A stretch of DNA of 64,000 nucleotides from Asterias rubens (Eukaryota > Echinodermata > Asteroidea > Forcipulatida > Asteriidae). A program made the position numbers and the translations under genes. Location of the stretch: the NCBI RefSeq assembly GCF_902459465.1, contig NC_047066.1:6174377-6238376 (forward strand). Direction: 5' to 3'. Below are positions 47,615-62,400 of the stretch, piece by piece. Under the pieces are notes generated by a model. That model was not told where the DNA came from and searched no databases. It was given only the letters and a program-made list of their open reading frames with translations. The first letter of the stretch is position 1. Every line of letters begins with the position of its first letter.

Positions 47615-50600
47615 TTAAGATCGTAAGAAGCTCCTTGCGTTAACGACTGCAGATTTGTCTCGGTACATGGAAATGAGTTCACGCCACTTGTCATGAACCT
47701 GAAGCAGAAACTGATTACCTACAATAACAAAACAAATTAATGAACAAATAAAATAAATAAATACAATTAAGTAAACATAAAAATAGATTAATTATTTGTA
47801 AACTAGAGTTTGTTTAATATAGTTCGCGTTTTCGAGAAAGTGAGTTAAAGCGAAAAAATCTATACTTCCTATACAAATTAATGAATAAATAAAATCAATA
47901 AATACAAAAAAATATACATAAAATACATTAATTATTTAAAAACGAGAATTGTTTCAAAAATTGCATTTTCAAATAAGTGATTTAAATTGCAAGAATTTAA
48001 TTACTTTTTGAATTGTCGTTATTGTACATACCTTTTACATCGAAAATGAAAAATGCTGTTATTTTAACTTTTTGCAAGCTTTCTATATCTAGATTCGTTT
48101 AATTATTTTTACTGTGTAATACTTTACTGTGTATAAATTTTGTCTGGTCCAGACTTGTTGTTCTTTCCAGCGCGTTGAGGCGGATTCTTTCTGCTATTGT
48201 TTTTGTGCTTTATAAATTTATCTTTATTGTTATTATTCATTAGACTTCCTTGCATAGGATGTAAATCTCTAAGGTCAATGGAAATAACCTGAACAGAGCA
48301 TTTAACTCCATGCCTAACTTTTGGCCAATGATAGGTTCTCCTCTATACTCAGTGAGGCGCTGTTTGAGCTTGCGACTTCCATATGTTTGGCGCCAAACAA
48401 TGTTAAACTTTGTTAAGCTTATGTTAGAAAATGTAATTTAAATAATAGTAATAATGATAGTTGTACTATCAATAGCTCTCCATTGCTTGTTACCAAGTAA
48501 GTTTTAAAGCATTGTCTTGGGTAATTACCAATAGTGTGGCAAAGGACTTACCGATAATAATTAATCCTTTCTTGGCTCGTGTCAGGGCAACGTTGACCTG
48601 GTTATCATCCATGATAAAGCCAAGATTGTGATGCATCCATCCAAGACTGGGTTTCTCCTCAATCTCAACCTTCGGCAAAGAGCGGACCAGCGACAGGATA
48701 ACATAATCCCATTCCCTTCCTGGGAGATTAGATGGAATTAAGGAAAAATAAATTACTTTCCAGTTGTTACATCTGAATTTACAAAGTGATTAAAGACACC
48801 TTTGGTAATTGACACAGACCAGTCTTCTCACTTGGTGTATCACAACATGATGCATAACATAACAAATCTGTGAAAATTTGGACTCATTTGACCACCGAAA
48901 TTGCAAGAGAATAATGGAAGTAAAAACACCCTTGTCACACAAAGTTGTGTGCTTTAAGATGCTTTGTTTTCGGGACCTCAAAATTTAATTCTGAATTCTA
49001 AATATTTTAGTGGAAAAATTACTTCTTTCTCGAAAACTATACGTTACTTCAGAGGGAGCCGTTTCTCACAATGTTTTATACTATCAATGACTTAAGAAGT
49101 TTTTACCAAATGTAAAGGAGATTTAATTTCGTCTAACTTTAAAGGGATACGTTGCCTTGGAACGGGCGAGTTGGTCTATGAAAATTGTTTGAAAACATTT
49201 GTTATAAAATGCATATATTTGAAAAGATGTTTTAAAAGTAGAATATAATGATCCACAAAAAAATGCCTTGTAATTGCATGGTTTTCCTTATACGTCGTGA
49301 ACTAACATACTTCAAATTTTTTACTCCACATAATGGCCGATTATGTTAGCTTGCAAAACAAAAGGAAAACCATGCAATTTCGAGGCATGTGTGTGGATCA
49401 TTTGTTTTAAACATCTTTCTAACCATATGCATTTCATACCAAACGGCTTCAAACACCTTCATAGACCAACTCGCCTGATCCAAGGCAACGTACGTGTCCC
49501 TTTAAGCATTTTAATTTTGAGCTTATTGCAAATAAACTGGTAAGAAGTATGGCTGCTAAGATCGGAACTAACCTTGACTGGTGATAACAGTAGTCACTTT
49601 GATCTTCTTCAGATCACGTCGATCCAATGCCAGAGCGTCTCTGATTTCAGCACATTGCAGACGATACTGGGACAGAATGATGATGTTCTCCGGCTTGACG
49701 CCTTGATTGAGCAGGTTATTTGCAATTCTCACCTAAACACAGCAAATAACACATTTGAAATTTGATAAATTCCCATCAAAATTTTTATTTTATTTTTTAC
49801 TTTAGCATCACATTTAGGTTGATCACATCATTTAATAAGGTTGGGGTACCATCAATACTTTTCAACTTCAATTCTAAATTATAAGTGCTCAATGGTTAAA
49901 AGCATAATGTAATTTATACGAACCACTTGTTTGACTTCTTCTGGATTTGCTCTGGACATCTCATTCCCTTCTGCAGCCTTACAGGCAAGTATCTTTTCAT
50001 GGCCGAACACATGACAGAACACAGCCCGGAAATTTTCACCACCAGGCAACTTCTTGAGGAGCTTCTGGTGTTCTGGCCGTCGCTGCTTCACAGAATTGGC
50101 AGTCTCCAGTTTGCTCTCGTAAAAGGTTTGCGAGGGGAATGCGCAGATGGATTCATGCTATGAAATCACACACACAAAAAAAAAAAATTATAATTACAAC
50201 TACAGTTTCTCCATCAAGCCTAGAGAACCTAAAGGCCCGGTCACACACAGGCCTCGATAACGAGAACAACAACGAAAACATTAAAAATGCACGCCCTTGA
50301 CTGGTTGAATTAGCGTGGGCGTATTCTGCTTGGAGCAATTCAACCAATAGAATGCGTTCTCTCTGTGTCGTTATCGTTATCGCTTTAGTTATTGCTGCAT
50401 AGTGACTCTGCCTTTAGAATTACAAGTTGTGGTCAGAGTGGAATGGAGTCCTAAACCTCCACCTACCTCCCGGGTTGTGCCACTGGACAGATGTTGCCAT
50501 AAAAGGGTAAAGTTGGCCCACCTTTAGAAAGACTCTCTGGGTAAACAGCACCATTTTTTCAAGACCTTTGACAACCAAAGAACATTTCAAGATGGAAGTA

Positions 50601-52166
50601 AATCCCCAGGTGAGGAATGTGCAAAGTTTTACACTGATACCCCTTTTAATTGGCTCTCAAATCTGTCCGGTATATGTTTTGAGGGACTACAAAAAATAAA
50701 TGAGACCAATTCAATTCAATTTGTTTGAACATCACATGAAAACACATACAATTTGTTTTCCAATGTACAGCATTTAAAAAGGGGTAGGCCTACAATAAAA
50801 CTACACCAATAATCTTGTCAGCTCGACCAATCCTGTATAACACCTTAAAAGGCACTGGACACTATTGGTAATTGTCAAAGACCAGTCTTCTCACTTTGTG
50901 TATCTCATGCATAAAATAACAAACCTGTGAAAATTTGAGCTCAATTGGTCGTCAAAGTTGCGAGATACTAATATTCGAGACCTCAAAATCTAATTCCGAG
51001 GTCTCAAAATCAAATTCATGAAAAATTACTTTCTCAAACACTATGTTACTTCAGAGGGGGAGATGTTTCTCACTATCAACAGCTCCGCATGACCAAGTAA
51101 GGTTTTATGCTAATAATTATTTTGAGTAATTACCAATAGTATCCACTGCTCTTAAAATCATATATCCATATTTGATAGCGGGACGCACCCATATGACAAA
51201 GGACGACATACAAGACAGTGGCTATTACCATTCTATATTGCGTAGTCAGCATGATGGCCTTGTCCTCATACAGTTCAAGCAAAGAAGTCTCCATGCCAAG
51301 CTGCTGGGCAGTAGTCTCCGTTATAATTGGCCTAATATCAATTATTAATAAAATAGCATGCATTATAAAGAAATCAACAACAATAAAAACAGTAAATTTA
51401 GTTGTGAAGAGTTGGTCTAAGTTGATGAAAGCTGCATTTGTGAGTTCCGGTAAATCTCCATGGCCTATTTAGTCAATTATTTACTCAAACAATAAATGTT
51501 GTTGTTTTAGTAAAACGTATGAATTATCATATATATCTTAATTCTTAATGTTTTGTTGGTTTATGAATGCATGTATTTTACTGATGTTTTAATTTTCAAG
51601 TTTGGGTTAGTATAGACTTTTAGAAGCACAGTGTTGAGTAGGCCTATACTTTTGGTAATCTTGGCCAGCTTGACATGGGATTTTGTTTCATTTATATACA
51701 AAAATATTTTATTTTTCTTTAAACTTTTTATATGCTATATGTTTTTGTTTTTTTTACAAAATACCGGCAATCTTGATATTTTTCAAATAGACCTTTTGTA
51801 TGCTGTATGTTTTTTGTTGAGGAAATGGCTGCATAAATAATAATAAAATGTTAATAATAAAGAAAGTTTCGTCTTGTGGAACATAGGAAGTAACTTATGG
51901 GGATCCCCGTTCTTTCCAGGTAGCTGCAGGTAAGGTTAGGAACGGTCTACCACATTCCATCAGAGCCACCATACAATAGACACTTTCAAATCAACCCTGA
52001 AGACCCATTTTTTATCAAAACCATTTCAGTATAAACATTCATTAGACATTGGATTGTTTTTATTTTCTTGTTCTTTGCACTCGCTGGAAGACAACTAAGG
52101 GGGAACTTTTTTATTGAAGCAAGCGGCATGAGCACTTTTTTGTGGATACCAACGCTATAGAAGACG

Positions 52167-52212
<46 letters not shown>

Positions 52213-55200
52213 AAGCGTTAGAAGGTTCCATTACCTGAGTTGCTTGTGGTCGCCAATCAGTACGATCTGGCGAGGCTTATTAAAGACAAGAGGAATCAGC
52301 GTTTCAGGCTGGCTGCACATTCCAGCTTCGTCAATGACGCACTGGGCGATATTCACTTTGCCTGCAATCACAGTGCTTCCCGAATGGCTGCAAGTGGCGA
52401 GTATGACGTCATACTTTTGAATCTCTTCTTCCTGTAAAAAAAAAGGGAGAGCAAAATTTTGCGTAAATAACATGAATTAATAAGTTTAAATTATACCAAC
52501 ATAAACATCTCATAACGGAACATAGCGCTCATTTGCATTGACTGTTTTTGAATACACACAAAATAGACTTTTAAAATGCATAATTTCCAACAAATTCCGT
52601 ACACAGCCTGTATATGACCCACATCGCGTGCGTTCTCCCCGTCGCACGCACAGTGGGTGAATGTTTATTTTGTTATCGCTCTGTGCGTACTATGTTCCGT
52701 TATGAGAGAAGTATTTCTTTCTTAATATCCATACTAGGGGATATCATTCCGACACTCCACAATGGGAGACTTTTGAACGGTCCTTTTTCAGACATACGCA
52801 CGCAATACTGAGTAAGTGCGCACACGCTCAGAGCCACAAAAAACGACCGTTGTGTCTGATGCATGCCGCCAGCATCTCAAAAGTCTCCCATATACATAAA
52901 AACCCAACCCCCCAAAAAAACTAAAAATGTCCAGGTTTTCACTACTAAACTTTGTTTTCAGTTAGGTTGAGCGATTTAAAACTAACAACAGATCTGGAAT
53001 AAATTTACTCCCCCAAATACAATGATGTATTGCACAGACGATGTGCAACTGTTATATTGGACACCTGGGGAAAGGCAGTTTTAGAAGTAGGGACAAAAGA
53101 AAGAGACATGCCCTAGATATATAGAAAGATGCAATAGTGGTTTTCTGAGGGGAACACATTCCAATCCTCAAGATTTCAATAAACACAATTTTCAGCAGAA
53201 ATGTGCAACTTTTTAAGATCAAACAGTGTAATAGGGTTCCAGTTTTAAAGAAAGTTCTTCCAAATGCTTGATTCTTAATTATCAGAGATTTTGTGGATTT
53301 TTTTCACAAGATTTGTGCAGCTGCTCCAAACTTTAGGAACAATCTTCCTAACAAGTTTTAAAACCATAATAATAATAATAATAATAATAATGCATAATAA
53401 TAAAAGGTTTTAAAAATGTTTAAATAAATAAATAAATAAATAAATAAACCTTTTTATACTCACATACCCCCAAATACTAATGCCTCAAACGAACCAGATA
53501 TGCAAATAAAAGGTTTCCAACATCTGTAGTTTTCAAAGGCTTTTTCTGGCTTAAACAAACAACTTTTACTTTAAAGTTTAATGGAAAGGAATAGATGACC
53601 ATGGCCAACTGGGTATTTTGTCTTCTTTCACATCTTTGGTTTTCCCAAGTTGGAGTTTTCCTCCCACATCTAAAAACTGAATTTCGATTTTCAGTTATTT
53701 TTTTTGACCCACCCACCAAAAGAATTTTTAATTTTTTTAATAATTTTTTTTTACATTTACTTTTTTACGACTACTATTATTTTTCCGAGATTTCACACAT
53801 GAAAAGAAGAGTGATCCATACCTTCGCTGTCGCAATTAATTTCCTGTAGGTCTTCACTTCCTCTCGGGACGCATGAAAGTCTTGAGTCATGAATAACTCG
53901 TCAAACTCAATGATCTTTTCGCTGTGTGTGTTTGAGGGTTGACGGATCAAAGAATGGAGTGAGATGGGTCGGAGCTCAGCTGGGACCACATTATCCCGGA
54001 CGGTAGGGTCTTTCCTGATTGGCGAGTTGGGAATAGGATGATGCTGGTCTTCAATCATACTGCTGTAGACGCGTACTACTTTCACTTTACAGCTTAGCAA
54101 GTAGTCTGGTACAAAAAAATATTTTGAAAGATCAGAGACATAAGGTTTTTAACTGTTAAAGAAACATTACAGAATTAGGTTTTGCAAACAAATCAGTTGC
54201 TGGCAATGTACCCACTTCATGAAATCCACCATAATATCGACAAACCTGTAGAAGTTTGAGATCGATCCGCCATCATGGTGACGCGAAAATAGTGAAAAAC
54301 CGATTACCCATTTTGCATGGAAAAAGGGAAATTTGGGTGATCAGACAAATAAAAAAAACAGTACCGGTACTTACTTGCAACAACATTGACAGACTCATTG
54401 GAGGGGCCACAATAGAGCACCTGTTGAGGCTTGTTGCACTTCCCCGACTTATGGAGCTCCTTGTTCAAATCGGTAAAGACTTTAGTGATACGGGCACCGA
54501 CGATGGTTTTTCCTGTACCTATAGAATAAAATAGAATACAAGGCGAGTCAATTCAATTCAATTATATGTTTATTCCATAATCTTGTTGGAAAAAAATAAT
54601 GCTAACAATATGAGAATTAAAAAGTATATAGAAATGTATAGAATTTTGTGTATGAATTTGTCATTTGTATCTATGATAATTGTCAGCGTTATGATCAATG
54701 GTATTTGGAGAACCAGATGGATCTGGTCTTCAATGAGGACAAAGTTTTCACAAATAATACCATCAAGATCTACAAAGAAGCCCTCAGATCATTTCTACTA
54801 AGGGAGCGGAATAGACTCAGAACAAGTAATTTTTGAAAATTGTACAAATCTCTGCGTGTCCTCAATGAAGACCAGACTCCAAAATTTACGTATTGATTTA
54901 AATCAAATTTCATCTTTCCAGTTACTGTCCTTTACGTTCGTTTTAAGTTTAACGTTTTTCTTGCAAAAATTTGCTTTTTATTGTGTTTTGATGTTCTTGT
55001 TTATAATAGATGTTTATTTGCATCAGGGATAAAGAATATTAATTTTGGTTTTTACCCACACACCGATGCTGTTGTTTGATATGTAATATCACCTTGGTTC
55101 ATTGTCTTTTAACTAGCCTCTTGCATCCTCAATGTATTGATCTAACAGTATGTGTTAATGTTCCATTGAAGTTGTTTGTACTTTGTTTCCACTGGTGATG

Positions 55201-56397
55201 AATAAACGGAGTCTTAGAGCTCCACTCAAAAGAAAAAAAAAAGGAAAAATGTAACAAAGTCAAAAGTGCATAAGAATGTACAAAAGTAAAATAATGTAAA
55301 GCAAATGTTAAATAAATAACTAGGAATTAACTAAGTACAAGAGAAGAGCGAGAGCATGAGGCTGTTAGATTAAAGCCATTGGACACTTTCGGTAAACAGT
55401 AATGTCCAAGGCCCACACTTCGTGTATCACAACTTATATATAAAATAATAAACCTGTGAAAATTTAGACTCAATCGGTCATCGAAGTCGGGAGAAAATAA
55501 CGGGAAAACCCACCCTTGTTTCCGCACGTTTCGCCGTGTCATGACATGTGTTTAAAATAAATCTGTTATTCTCGATATCGAGAATTGATAATTGTTTTAA
55601 TGTTTTCTCAAAAAGTAAAGCATTTCATGGAATAATACTTCAAGAAGTCTTTCACCATTACCTTCGTAAACCCTGTAAGTTATTTGTAAATCTGTGGACT
55701 TTTAATTTTTGTTTGTTTAGAAATTGCCAATGGCTTTAAAGGGTTTGGGTACTTTTTGTAACACAAAACACAATGTCCACAGATTTACATTAAACTTACA
55801 CGGCGTTTGAAGATAATGGTAGTAGAAAGCTTACCATAAAATATTACTTTCTGAGGTGCTGTAGTCTTTGAGAATTGCGTAAAACAATGTCCCAAAAATA
55901 ATTTTCGTCTCAGTTTTAGCAAGTAAAATGTATTTACCAAATAAATGGTATACTAATATAACTGGTAAGTACGTTTTACATGGTAAAATCATTTTTATCA
56001 CACCGAGACAAAAAATTATTTTTGTGACTTATTTTACTCATTTCTCAAAAACTACAGCACCTCAACTCGAGATATTTTAAAGGGAAGCTTTCTACCACCA
56101 TTATCTTCAAACTGTGTAAGTTTAATGTAAATTTGTGGATATTGTGTTTCGTGTCCTACAAAAATTATCAAGACCCTTTAAAAAAACCTCAAAATAAGCA
56201 TGTCTGAGATCACACTTACCTGGTGGTCCCTGAATGGTGGTGAACGATTGTTTGGCGGCCATTGTAACTGCAGTCTTTTGGACTTCATTCAGTTTGAATG
56301 GGGCCCCAGTTACTCTGTCGATTATGCGATGAAGACTTGGTATCTTGCTTCTCATTTCTAATAAATGAAACAAGGAGGGAAACACTATGGAATTGAT

Positions 56398-56436
<39 letters not shown>

Positions 56437-59400
56437 CTCGTTTATTTAGTGCTGTTATCCTGTTTTGTTCTGTAATATTGTAACAGGCAAATCCACCACA
56501 AGCCTCGGCTTTTAGGATGATGCCTCCATGTGATGTGAATGTGAAAATAAATGTTTTATTGATTGATTGATTGATTGAATTTGAATAAATAGTTAAATGA
56601 ACATTACATAATTTGCTAACACAAAAGTTGCTGACTTTGTAATCCCCCATAATACCTTAACTGAAAAAAATTGTTGAAGTTTGAGATTGGTCGGCCTTAT
56701 GTATCACCAAAAAATAGTAAAATAAACATTATGACACTGATGCGGGAAAAAACAGTTAAAACGCTCACTGAGTGTAAACTTAATAGGGGAAATTAGTTTT
56801 ATTTGTTTCTAATCAAATGTTACATTTCAGACATAAATATTTCAGGGGATGTTTTCTACTATCATCATCATTAGATCATGATGGTTTTATGTAAATCTGT
56901 GATCTTCATGACTTTTAATTTTTTTTCAATTCTGTAAATGTTCCTTAAAGTTAAGTAAATCCTACAAAAGAAAGTCTATGTTTGCTTACTTTTTAAAGAT
57001 GTTAAACAGGATTGGTACAGCTGATACGATTGTCACAGACAGTGTTCAAGTTTTGTTATCAACGCATAAAATAACAAACCTGTAAAGTTTGGGCCTAATT
57101 CCTTGTGTAAGTCAGATGACAAAAGTTTAACGAAAACATGAAAATTGTTCATTATTTAAACAGATTGTCGTTTTGTAACAACCAAAATCAGCTGTTGTGT
57201 TTTTTAAGGTTTTCAGATAAAGTTTTCTTGAATCTGACTTAACTTCTGGGGGGCACATATTTTACAGAAAAAAAATGGATCTATAGCTATAAGTATGAAC
57301 TTCACAAACAGCTAGCTTTCAGACGCAAATTGATCAATGATATATGTTGTCCCTACCCATCCCATGTAAAACTTTATTAATATGTTTTTAATAAAGTCTA
57401 TGGCTATGGTTTAAAGAATTTGTTCCTGGCATGTAATTTCTAACTAACATTTTTAACTTAAATAATAGTGTTAGCTTCAAACATGTCAAATTTTATTCAC
57501 ATTTATTTTTACATTCTTGGCACACTGGTTCAAAATTGTTTTAGTATTTTTGTTTAAATGCAACTCTACTCTTCAAACTTGTTAAAATGTTAAATTAAAT
57601 TACCACACAACTCCGCTGGCTGAAGTCCCAGAGCAATTTGTTCAATCATGGGAGATGCATATTCCACCAACCTCACAGCATCCTCCAGGCGTCTTTAAAG
57701 ACATGGGATCAAAATAAAAAATATGACTAAGTAAAAATGTATGATTCAAAAATGACTAAAACTGATTGTACAATTGGTTTGCAGTTACACTATGTGTACT
57801 TGTATACTTGGCAGGTAGATTATGTTTTTTTTTAGAGCTTGTCTCCGCGGAGTAGATTTTTTCGGAATTCGGGAGACTTCTCAGTTCTGAAAAGAACTGT
57901 TCAGGAAACTTGTCAGTTCTGAAAAGAACTGTCCTGCTTTTTAACTAATACCTGGGCGGAAGGTAGAAAATCAGGCAGGGACTACTACTTTAGCGGATTG
58001 GGGGACTTCTTGTTTAATATAAACTTCACTACCGCAGAGTGAGTTCTTAATTGGTCTCAATGTTTCGACTAGCTTGCTCTAGTCATCATCAGGAGATCGC
58101 TGTTTTGTTATCAATTATTTTGAGTTTTTGTATCAACAAATTCAGTTGAAATAGTTTTTAAACTAAAATCTTTCAGAAATTATTGATCTTGTTAAAACAA
58201 GCTCAATAATTTCTGAAGGTTTTGTAGTTTTACTGTTAAAGATGAAATAATCATTTAAAACAACAAATATTTTTCTTTTAAAGTTTCACAGCCTGATTTC
58301 ATAGCAAAGAATTATCAACAAAGCTTTTCTTCATAAATAGCGAACACAAGCAGAAATAACTGGCACATGTGTCACCATATTATGACTAATAGTAATCAAC
58401 ATGTTGTTATTATTATTATTGTTAAAAAGATTTATATAGCGCAATTAAATACAATAGAAAGCAAATTTATGAACACACATAAATAGCACAAGAAACAGCA
58501 CGTTAAAGGGTCTATGAACCTTCTGTGGGACCAAAAAAAAAAATCTTTTTCTTGAAAATTTACTGAAAATCCCTTGTTCTCCTTCAAGTTGTAAATTCTC
58601 CCTTTCACTTTGTTCTCATTTTGAGCCTAATTCACTTTGTTTTCAATGTGCTGTATTTCCCAAAACAGTCCAGTGTGGTATTCAAGGAGTATTCATCAAG
58701 GTTTCACTGTGTCCTTGGTGTTATACCCACAGCTGTGAACAGATTACTGTTTTAGGAGAAGTTGTTGTTTTCACAGCCCAAGATTATCTTGGGATGTGTG
58801 TGGTTGAATTCAAGGAGTATTCACAAAGTTTTCACTGTGTCCTTGTTTGGCACAGCTGGATATATTACTGTTTATATTGAGGGGGTAATCAACCAGAGAG
58901 ATTGTTAATTGGTCGGCCTTTTGGTTTCACCTTGTTTCAGGTCAGCAATGTACTGTTCAGCACACTGTGGATATGTAGACCATGTTAACATTTTGGAGAC
59001 AACCTAATAACCCCCATGAGACCATGGAGTGGTGGAAGTGGTAAATGACATTCCAGAGAATTATTCACCACCTAGTTAAAGGTACTGGACAGTATTGGTA
59101 ATTACTCAAAATAATTGTTAGCATAAAACTTACTTGTTAAAGATCAATGGGGAGCTGTTGATAATATCAAACATTGTGAGTAACGGAATTTTTGAGAAAA
59201 AAAGTAACTTTCAACTAAAATATTTTAATTTTATTTCGAGACCTCAGGATGAGATTTTGAATTCGAGACCTCAGGATGAGATTTCGAGGTCTCGAAATCA
59301 AGCATCTGAAAGCACACAACTTCGTGTGACAAGGGTGTTTTTTCTTCCATTGTTATCTAGCAATTTCAGCGATCAAATGGGTGTTGAGACTCAACAAGTG

Positions 59401-62400
59401 ATGAGAAGCCTGGTCTTTGACAAATATCAATAGTGTCCACTGTCTTTTGGGCCTGAAGGAGAGCATTTAAATGTTAAGACTCACCTGTCATTTTCACCTT
59501 TAGGAATCACCTCCACTGTGCAGGGAAACTGTTTGCTGGAGCTCAACAAGACTTCCGGGAATGGTGAAGATGATCCTTTCACTACAAAGCGTACAGTCAG
59601 GTCGGATTTGTACTTAGTCACATCAATCACTGCTGCATGAAGAACAGCTTTTGTCCGTCTTGGACTGTCAGAATTTGGGTGATTCTCATTTTCTGCTTCG
59701 GAGTCCAGCAGCTCAGTAAGAGAATTTCCCAAGTTGTATTGGATGCACAAATAGTCCAGGTATCTCTCTGGCTCGTCATTTGCCACCTCTTCATCATCAG
59801 ATTCTTCCTCTTCATCAGACTTGAAGTGATGAAAACTGAATTTGATTTTACGCTCCTTCAGAAAAGACCTTGGGATGTCGAACACACCCTCAATCCTCGG
59901 CTCTGTACCTTCTTCGTTGACTTGGGACCATTTGATTTGAATGTTGCGAATGAAGACTGTCTCATCAGCATGGACAGCACCATGAGCGCTGACCATCTCA
60001 ATGATAGAAAGCCAGGTGGCTTTGTACTTCTTGATGTCTTCGAATTTAACCAGGGAATTTGAGGCAACCACGTTGAAGCTCTCGAGGGGATTTGCTCGAT
60101 GCTCTATGCAGAAACTTAGTTTTGTTGTCAAGTTGATACACTGAGGCCTTGGCGATATCACACCCTTAAAAAGAGCAGCAGAGAGGGTGAACTGCAGAAC
60201 ATCACCCTGCTTAAAGTCACGCGACATCTCTACAAATGTTGCATGGTTTCCCTTGGAGTCGACCATTTCAGATGTTACCTCCGTAACAGGAAGGGTTGAT
60301 TTCTTGTCAATCTGACTCTTGGATCTCTTGTCAGACTCTCTCCGCCGAAGTCTGTCCTGTTCTTTTTTCACTATTTGCCGAAAACCTGGCAGGTCTCTTT
60401 CTTTTATTTTCTCTTGCATGCTCTGCCAGGTGGCTGCCTTTATCTTCACCACAAACTGCTCGGAGTCAAGCTTCTTCATGGGAGGCTTCACTAACGAGGT
60501 AACTTTCTCTGGTATTACATTTATATCATATATTCGTGACTTCCATGTCAGTGAAATCTGGTCACCTTCATTGTCAGTTTTGTCTTGCTTTGTGTAGGGC
60601 TTGAGATGTGACAGAGGGAACGTGTATGCTGTCTTTGAAATGAACGAATGATGTGGGAATAAGAGCTCCAAGTTAGCACCTTCGTCACTTGCAATGTATG
60701 CTGGGAGGGTCTCCGGGGCCTTTTTCAGCTTGAAGGCAAACATCAAGGCTTTTGTTTCTTTATGAAATCGTTTCGCTCTCACACTCTGAACGGTGCTATG
60801 ATGGCATATCGCAGACATCTCTTCCATTGTGTAGGGGAGTTTCGCGGATACACCAGTCATCCCAGAGGCTTGGGCTGCTTTCTGAAGTACACATTTGAGC
60901 ATGCGATGGACCACGATATCGATGTACCTTCGTATTGGGGAAGTGAAGTTGGTATATGTCTTACCAAGGGAGTGGTGTCTCCTCTTCTTGCTCTCTTGGT
61001 GGTCACCTGAACAGATGTATGTTGCCGGTTCCTGCAAATGAAAGAACTCTCTTTCTGCCACAGCAAGCTGTGGGTGGTTTTGATCACAGCACACTATGTC
61101 AGCCATCTGCATAAAATTATTTGGTGCAGGGCTGTCAGCCATGCTCTTGAGTTGTTGCCATTTGTCTTTCACTATGAATACGTCGTTCGATGCCCCTGTC
61201 TGGCCTTTGCTTTTTTGATTTGCCTTCGATGTCAAGGACAGGCTGTTTGGAATATCATGTTGGTGTTTAGAGTGCCACCCATCGAGCTTTTCAGGACTTG
61301 GCGGAAGCTGACTTCGGAGAGGAGTTAACTTGGAGTGTTCGTGCATGAGACGACCAGCCACTGCCTCATTGGCAATCAGCATCATTTCTTCTACCATGGA
61401 TGAGGCACGTGGGTGTTGGAGCTCCTCTTCCTCGGAACCATGGGAAAAAACATGGCAGCCATCTTCTCCTAGACGTTTTCTACGCACAAGCTGGGCGAGT
61501 TGGCCGAGCTGGAACAGTACCTTTTCCACCTCATCGCTCCCTCCCTGCTGAGTCGCTATCAGTTTCTCGGCATCCTCATAGGTGAGGCGTTTCTGGGACC
61601 GAATCACAGATTCTTCTATTGCATCTACCACAGGGGTGGATCCATCTTTTTGGATGATGACAAAAATGGACATGGCAAGTCTGTCTTTACCAGGCTGTAA
61701 ACTACACAGGTCAACAAGTCGAGAAGGCAGCATGTTGACCGGCTCAGACAATGCAGGGTAGAAGGACACTCCTCTCTCGCTTGCTTCTTGGTCAACAGCA
61801 GAGTTTTTCTCCACAAAGTAAGACACATCAGCAATGTGAATACCGACACGGGATTGACCATCTTTGTCAACATCGATGCTCAGGGCATCATCAAGGTCCT
61901 GTGTTTCAGGATTATCCACAGTGAAGATACATTTGCTCCTTAAGTCTTTTCTCTTCTGTATTTCAGAATGTGGAATGGTCCAGTCCCCTGGGAATTTCCT
62001 CTCAATTTCTTCGTGGATTTCGTGCTTGAAGTCTTCCCTTATCCCGTGGGTAAGTTTTAAGGTGTGTATTCCTTTTTCTTTGTTGTCTGCAGTAGGAAGT
62101 TCTTCGACAACGTAACCCATAGGAAACTGGTGACCAGGATGCCAATGTGAGTACTTAACAACGAAATGTTTGTTTAGCTTATCTTTCCTTTGAACATAAG
62201 CAAACCTATCAAACTTCCCTGGTGGTCCTGTTCCCTTGAAGACTGTAACTTGAACAACATCACCAGTTTTCCGGCTGTTCTTCCATCGACTGTTCATGCT
62301 TGCACGCGAAAAAGCAGCAATTTTGGGAAATGTGCGATCAATGGGCACAAAAAGATTATTACTGTGTCTATCCAAGGTGCAGACGATCTTCCTTCCAACT

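Noticed and set aside
47377..47694. 105-codon minus-strand open frame
   Set aside because: It overlaps the last HELZ2-like exon in another frame; the phase-correct reading ends at TAA 47615-47617.
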